52,923 nt of DNA, taken from contig NZ_FNCS01000020.1 of NCBI RefSeq assembly GCF_900100665.1, forward strand, positions 1-52,923, in the 5' to 3' direction. Positions 50,291 to 52,923 of the stretch are shown here, piece after piece; the stretch's first letter is position 1; each line of letters begins with the position of its first letter. This stretch comes from Pelagibacterium luteolum. Its GTDB lineage: Bacteria > Pseudomonadota > Alphaproteobacteria > Rhizobiales > Devosiaceae. The translations under genes and the position numbers were made by a program. The notes under the pieces were generated by a model. It was not told the origin of the DNA. It did not search any database and was given only the letters and a program-made list of their open reading frames with translations.

Positions 50291-51579
50291 TGCGCCTTCC
50301 CGGACGGATCGCTGCGGCGATTGAAATCATCGCCGATATGGACCAGCGTAAGCGTCCCGCCTCAGAAGCGCTCAAGGGCTGGGCCCTCGACCATCGCTTC
50401 GCCGGCTCCGGCGACCGCGCCGCCATTGGCAACCTTGTCTACGACGCCCTGCGCAAACGTGCTTCCCACGCCCACCGCATGGGCGAGGATACGCCCCGTG
50501 CGCTCGTCCTCTCGGTCGTCGTCAGCGAGTGGAATCAAGACATTAACGCCTTGAATCAGGACTTCAGCGCCGACAAGTTTGGCCCGGAATCAATTTCCGA
50601 AGCCGAAGCGGCAAACCTTTCTTCCGATTCAGCTTTTTCCGACGCGCCCGACCACATCAGGGCCGATATTCCGGAATGGCTCGCCCCATCGCTCGAACGC
50701 AATTTCGGCGAAGGCTGGGTCGAGCAGGGCAGGGGCATGACAGGCCGTCCCCCCCTCGACATGCGCGCCAATCGCCTCAAATCCGACCGCGTGCGCGTCG
50801 CAAAATCGCTCGCCCGTTTCACCCCGCAAGAGACCGCCATCTCCCCCGACGGTCTTCGTATCCCTTCTGGCCCCGCCGATGCCCGCACCGCCAATGTTCA
50901 GGCGGATGAGGCGTACCAAAAGGGTAAGTTCGAAATTCAGGATCAGGGCAGCCAGATCGTCTCGCTCCTGGCCGGCGCCAAGCCGGGCGAACAGGTGCTC
51001 GATCTCTGCGCCGGGGCAGGGGGCAAGTCCCTCGCCCTGGCCTCTGCCATGGCCAACACCGGCCAGATATTCGCCTTCGACACAGACCGCACCCGCCTTG
51101 CGCCCATCCACGAGCGCCTTAAGCGCAACGGCGCCCGCAACGTCCAGGTTCGCAACCCCGATCCCAACGCGCTCGACGATCTCACTGCCCGCATGGACCG
51201 CGTCGTCGTCGACGCACCCTGCACGGGCACGGGCACCTGGCGCCGCCGTCCCGATACCAAATGGAAGCTCACCCCCGCCCAGCTCGAAACCCGCATCGCC
51301 GAGCAAATCGAGGTCCTCGATCGCGCCACAACATTCGTCAAACCCGGTGGCGAGTTGATCTACATAACCTGCTCCATCCTGCCGGAAGAAAACGACGATC
51401 AGGTCGATGCCTTCCTGGCCCGCCATCCCCAATTCGAACTCGTCTCTTTGACGCAGCGCTGGGACTCCCTGTTCCCCGACGCACCAAAACCTTTGAGCCG
51501 AAACGGCAATACGGTTACCCTGACCCCAGCGGCGACCGACACTGACGGATTCTTCTGCGCCGCATTCCGACGGGGGTAG
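50290..51579 (+). CDS. RsmB/NOP-family rRNA cytosine-5 methyltransferase
   Basis: 429 residues. SAM motif I is LDLCAGAGGKSLALASAM, motif IV holds the catalytic Cys in VVDAPCTGTGTWRRRPD and motif VI TCSILPEEN gives the second Cys. The N-terminal NusB-like region (MRLPGRIAAAIEIIADM to NLVYDALRKRASH) is as in RsmB. It methylates a cytosine in 16S rRNA or a related RNA. Translational coupling with the MAPEG gene (TGATG) is noted. It could be a paralogue of RsmB, so no symbol is given. Confidence 0.92.
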   Translation: MRLPGRIAAAIEIIADMDQRKRPASEALKGWALDHRFAGSGDRAAIGNLVYDALRKRASHAHRMGEDTPRALVLSVVVSEWNQDINALNQDFSADKFGPESISEAEAANLSSDSAFSDAPDHIRADIPEWLAPSLERNFGEGWVEQGRGMTGRPPLDMRANRLKSDRVRVAKSLARFTPQETAISPDGLRIPSGPADARTANVQADEAYQKGKFEIQDQGSQIVSLLAGAKPGEQVLDLCAGAGGKSLALASAMANTGQIFAFDTDRTRLAPIHERLKRNGARNVQVRNPDPNALDDLTARMDRVVVDAPCTGTGTWRRRPDTKWKLTPAQLETRIAEQIEVLDRATTFVKPGGELIYITCSILPEENDDQVDAFLARHPQFELVSLTQRWDSLFPDAPKPLSRNGNTVTLTPAATDTDGFFCAAFRRG

Positions 51580-51582
51580 GCG

Positions 51583-51975
51583 ATGAAGCGGCGGTGGATT
51601 GCGATCATCCTGGGCTCCGCCGTGTTTCTGGCATTGGCCATGTTGGCCGTCCTCGGGGCGCTGTTCTTCGCTGCCGACACCACCGGTGATGCCCGCCACG
51701 CCTTCACATCACCATCCGGCCAGATCGACCTCTACCTCGTTGAGACCTGCGAGCCCGGCGGATGCACCCATCAGGCGGTCATCGAAGTCCCCGGCCCCGA
51801 TCTCGCCGCGCGCCAAATCCGCTGCGGCATCGACATCGAGGCCATCGAGCCTGTCTTTATCAATATCGATCTCGTCTGGACGCCCAACGAAAGCGGCGTC
51901 CTGATCAACTACCAGGACGGCGACGGCAGAACAGGCAGCCATGCCCTCGATTTCGAGCGCGATTGCAACGCCTGA
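51583..51975 (+). CDS. Membrane-anchored hypothetical protein (130 aa)
   Basis: Starts 3 bp after the methyltransferase. MKRRWIAIILGSAVFLALAM plus LAVLGALFFAAD is a membrane anchor or uncleaved signal. The outside part is beta-rich with two cysteine pairs (VETCEPGGCTH, IRCGIDIE) and ends FERDCNA, suggesting disulfides in the periplasm. No homologous family is recognised. Confidence 0.75.
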   Translation: MKRRWIAIILGSAVFLALAMLAVLGALFFAADTTGDARHAFTSPSGQIDLYLVETCEPGGCTHQAVIEVPGPDLAARQIRCGIDIEAIEPVFINIDLVWTPNESGVLINYQDGDGRTGSHALDFERDCNA

Positions 51976-52009
51976 ACCAAACGCGATCCCGCATCGTTTA
52001 AAGCTCATC

Positions 52010-52495
52010 ATGAGCACAATCACAGTCAACAACCTCAAAAACCCCCGCGCCCTCGCCATCCTCGCCGCCTTCATTGTGGCGGTGGTCGGCATCGGTGCAC
52101 TCATCGGCACCCAGACGGCCCCCGGCCTTTGGTATGCCGGCCTCGAAAAGCCGCCCTTCAATCCGCCCAACTGGGTCTTCGGCCCCGTCTGGTTCACGCT
52201 CTACGTGATGATCGCGATTGCCGGCTGGCGCACGGTCATGACGGAGGGCTTTTCCGCCGCCATGGGCCTCTGGATCGCCCAGATGCTCCTCAACTGGGCC
52301 TGGTCACCAACCTTCTTCGGCGCCGAAAACCTCTGGCTCGCGTTGGCCGTAATCATCCCCATGCTGGCCACCATCCTCGCCTTCATCGTAAACCGCTGGC
52401 CCCGCGACCGCCTATCAGCGCTGCTGTTCATCCCCTACGCCGCCTGGGTAAGCTTCGCCACCATCCTAAATCTCTCCCTGGCTCTTCTGAACTGA
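52010..52495 (+). CDS. tspO: TspO/MBR-family tryptophan-rich sensory protein
   Basis: 161 residues, ATG 52010. Five membrane helices. Key family motifs: GLWYAGLEKPPFNPPNWVFG, VWFTLYVMIAIAGWR, QMLLNWAWSPTFFG and PYAAWVSFATILNLSLALLN. TspO binds porphyrins and modulates photosynthesis or stress responses in alphaproteobacteria. It follows the 130-aa gene after 34 bp and is the last host gene before the insertion element. Confidence 0.92.
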   Translation: MSTITVNNLKNPRALAILAAFIVAVVGIGALIGTQTAPGLWYAGLEKPPFNPPNWVFGPVWFTLYVMIAIAGWRTVMTEGFSAAMGLWIAQMLLNWAWSPTFFGAENLWLALAVIIPMLATILAFIVNRWPRDRLSALLFIPYAAWVSFATILNLSLALLN

Positions 52496-52610
52496 CGTTC
52501 CCGACAAAACGCCCCAAACACCCCGCCTGAATCCCTCTCCCTTGGGGATAGAGCCGGGTGAGGGGGTCGTCTGGGTCAGTTAGATGAACCGCGTTCCCCC
52601 CAACTTCTCC

Positions 52611-52923
52611 GTAAGCGCGAAGGTCACCCCGTCTGTTGCCGTCTTTCCTGGGGCGCTATTGGCACCTGAGAGTTTGTGATGGGTGTCATGTTCTATGTCT
52701 GCGACTATGCCTGGGGATAGAAGTTTCCATCTGATCGAGGCGGTGCCTGATCGGCTGGAAGGCGCACCGATGGCACGACGGCGTCGATGGTCTGATGCGT
52801 TCAAGGCAGAGGTAGTGGCGCGGAGCTTTGAACCGGGGACGAACGTTTCGGCCCTGGCGCGCGAGATCGGGATACAGGCCTCTCAGTTGTTTGGCTGGCG
52901 AGCGGAAGCCCTCAGGCGGGGTG
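52611..52923 (+). mobile_element. Left end of an IS66-like insertion sequence, cut by the window
   Basis: GTAAGCGCGAAGG at 52611 has the GTAAGCG start seen at IS66-family termini. A typical IS66 first gene begins 84 bp inside. The 8 bp before it (ACTTCTCC) would be the target duplication if the boundary is right. The other end lies outside the window. Confidence 0.65.
52695..52923 (+). CDS. IS66-family first transposition protein (TnpA/OrfA), partial
   Basis: ATG 52695 opens a frame that runs off the window edge, with another in-frame ATG at 52770. The sequence after it, MARRRRWSDAFKAEVVARSF, then NVSALAREIGIQASQLFGWR, is the helix-turn-helix (IS3/IS66 OrfA) that binds the element ends. The upstream part HLIEAVPDRLEGAP matches the short lead-in usual for IS66 TnpA. 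The rest of the element should be TnpB and TnpC. Confidence 0.8.
   Translation, partial: MSATMPGDRSFHLIEAVPDRLEGAPMARRRRWSDAFKAEVVARSFEPGTNVSALAREIGIQASQLFGWRAEALRRG

Overview
The window looks like the chromosome of a GC-rich alphaproteobacterium, probably of the order Hyphomicrobiales and possibly a Devosia/Pelagibacterium-type lineage. That placement is inferred from gene content, coding style and protein sequences (PpxA/GppA-RlmE pair, guaB-MAPEG-RsmB cluster, short XRE regulators ending in GPGV); no rRNA is present to confirm it.

Layout. (1) Positions 1-2526 are an AT-richer accessory stretch: the tail of an unknown gene, a leftward pair of excisionase-like DNA-binding proteins, a small XRE regulator, two small unknown genes and tRNA-Arg(TCT). 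(2) Positions 2800-36497 are a complete-looking temperate prophage of about 33.7 kb, bounded by a 38-bp direct repeat that equals the 5' half of tRNA-Gln(CTG). (3) Positions 36498-52610 are ordinary host chromosome: a secreted cysteine-peptidase-like protein, Ppx/GppA phosphatase, RlmE, an MFS exporter, a lipid kinase with a metallophosphoesterase, a peptide-binding protein, small stress or detoxification proteins, a flavin disulfide reductase, IMP dehydrogenase, a MAPEG protein, an RsmB-type rRNA methyltransferase and TspO. (4) From about 52611 the left end of an IS66-like element begins and runs off the window.

How the prophage works. A leftward early operon (5851 down to 2881) holds several small unknown genes and ends in an AlpA/excisionase-like gene and a tyrosine integrase. 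A LexA-type (S24) CI repressor gene and a divergent Cro-like gene sit at 5943-7063. Copies of TCGTGC, some as inverted repeats, lie at both the leftward and the rightward promoters, so one repressor probably holds both. Rightward genes then give a DUF1376-type replication protein and a TOPRIM-DnaB-like primase/helicase, followed by terminase and a podovirus virion module of the BPP-1/epsilon15/T7-like kind: portal, scaffold, capsid, tail tubular proteins, a lysozyme-containing internal virion protein and a 1407-residue ejection protein, then a tail fibre/spike. The lysis genes follow: a GH19-like endolysin with a C-terminal membrane anchor and two small membrane proteins.

Most notable points. 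A reversed, AT-richer gene at 33046-34530 between the tail spike and the lysis genes encodes an RgpF-like glycan-synthesis protein with five N-terminal repeats, a strong candidate for lysogenic conversion of the surface polysaccharide. Integration into the 5' rather than the 3' half of the tRNA separates tRNA-Gln from its native promoter and places it 43 bp downstream of int. GGTTAGAC repeats on both sides of the cores look like integrase arm sites. Three early genes have ribosome-binding sites locked inside hairpins, two of them within a shared 14-nt leader.
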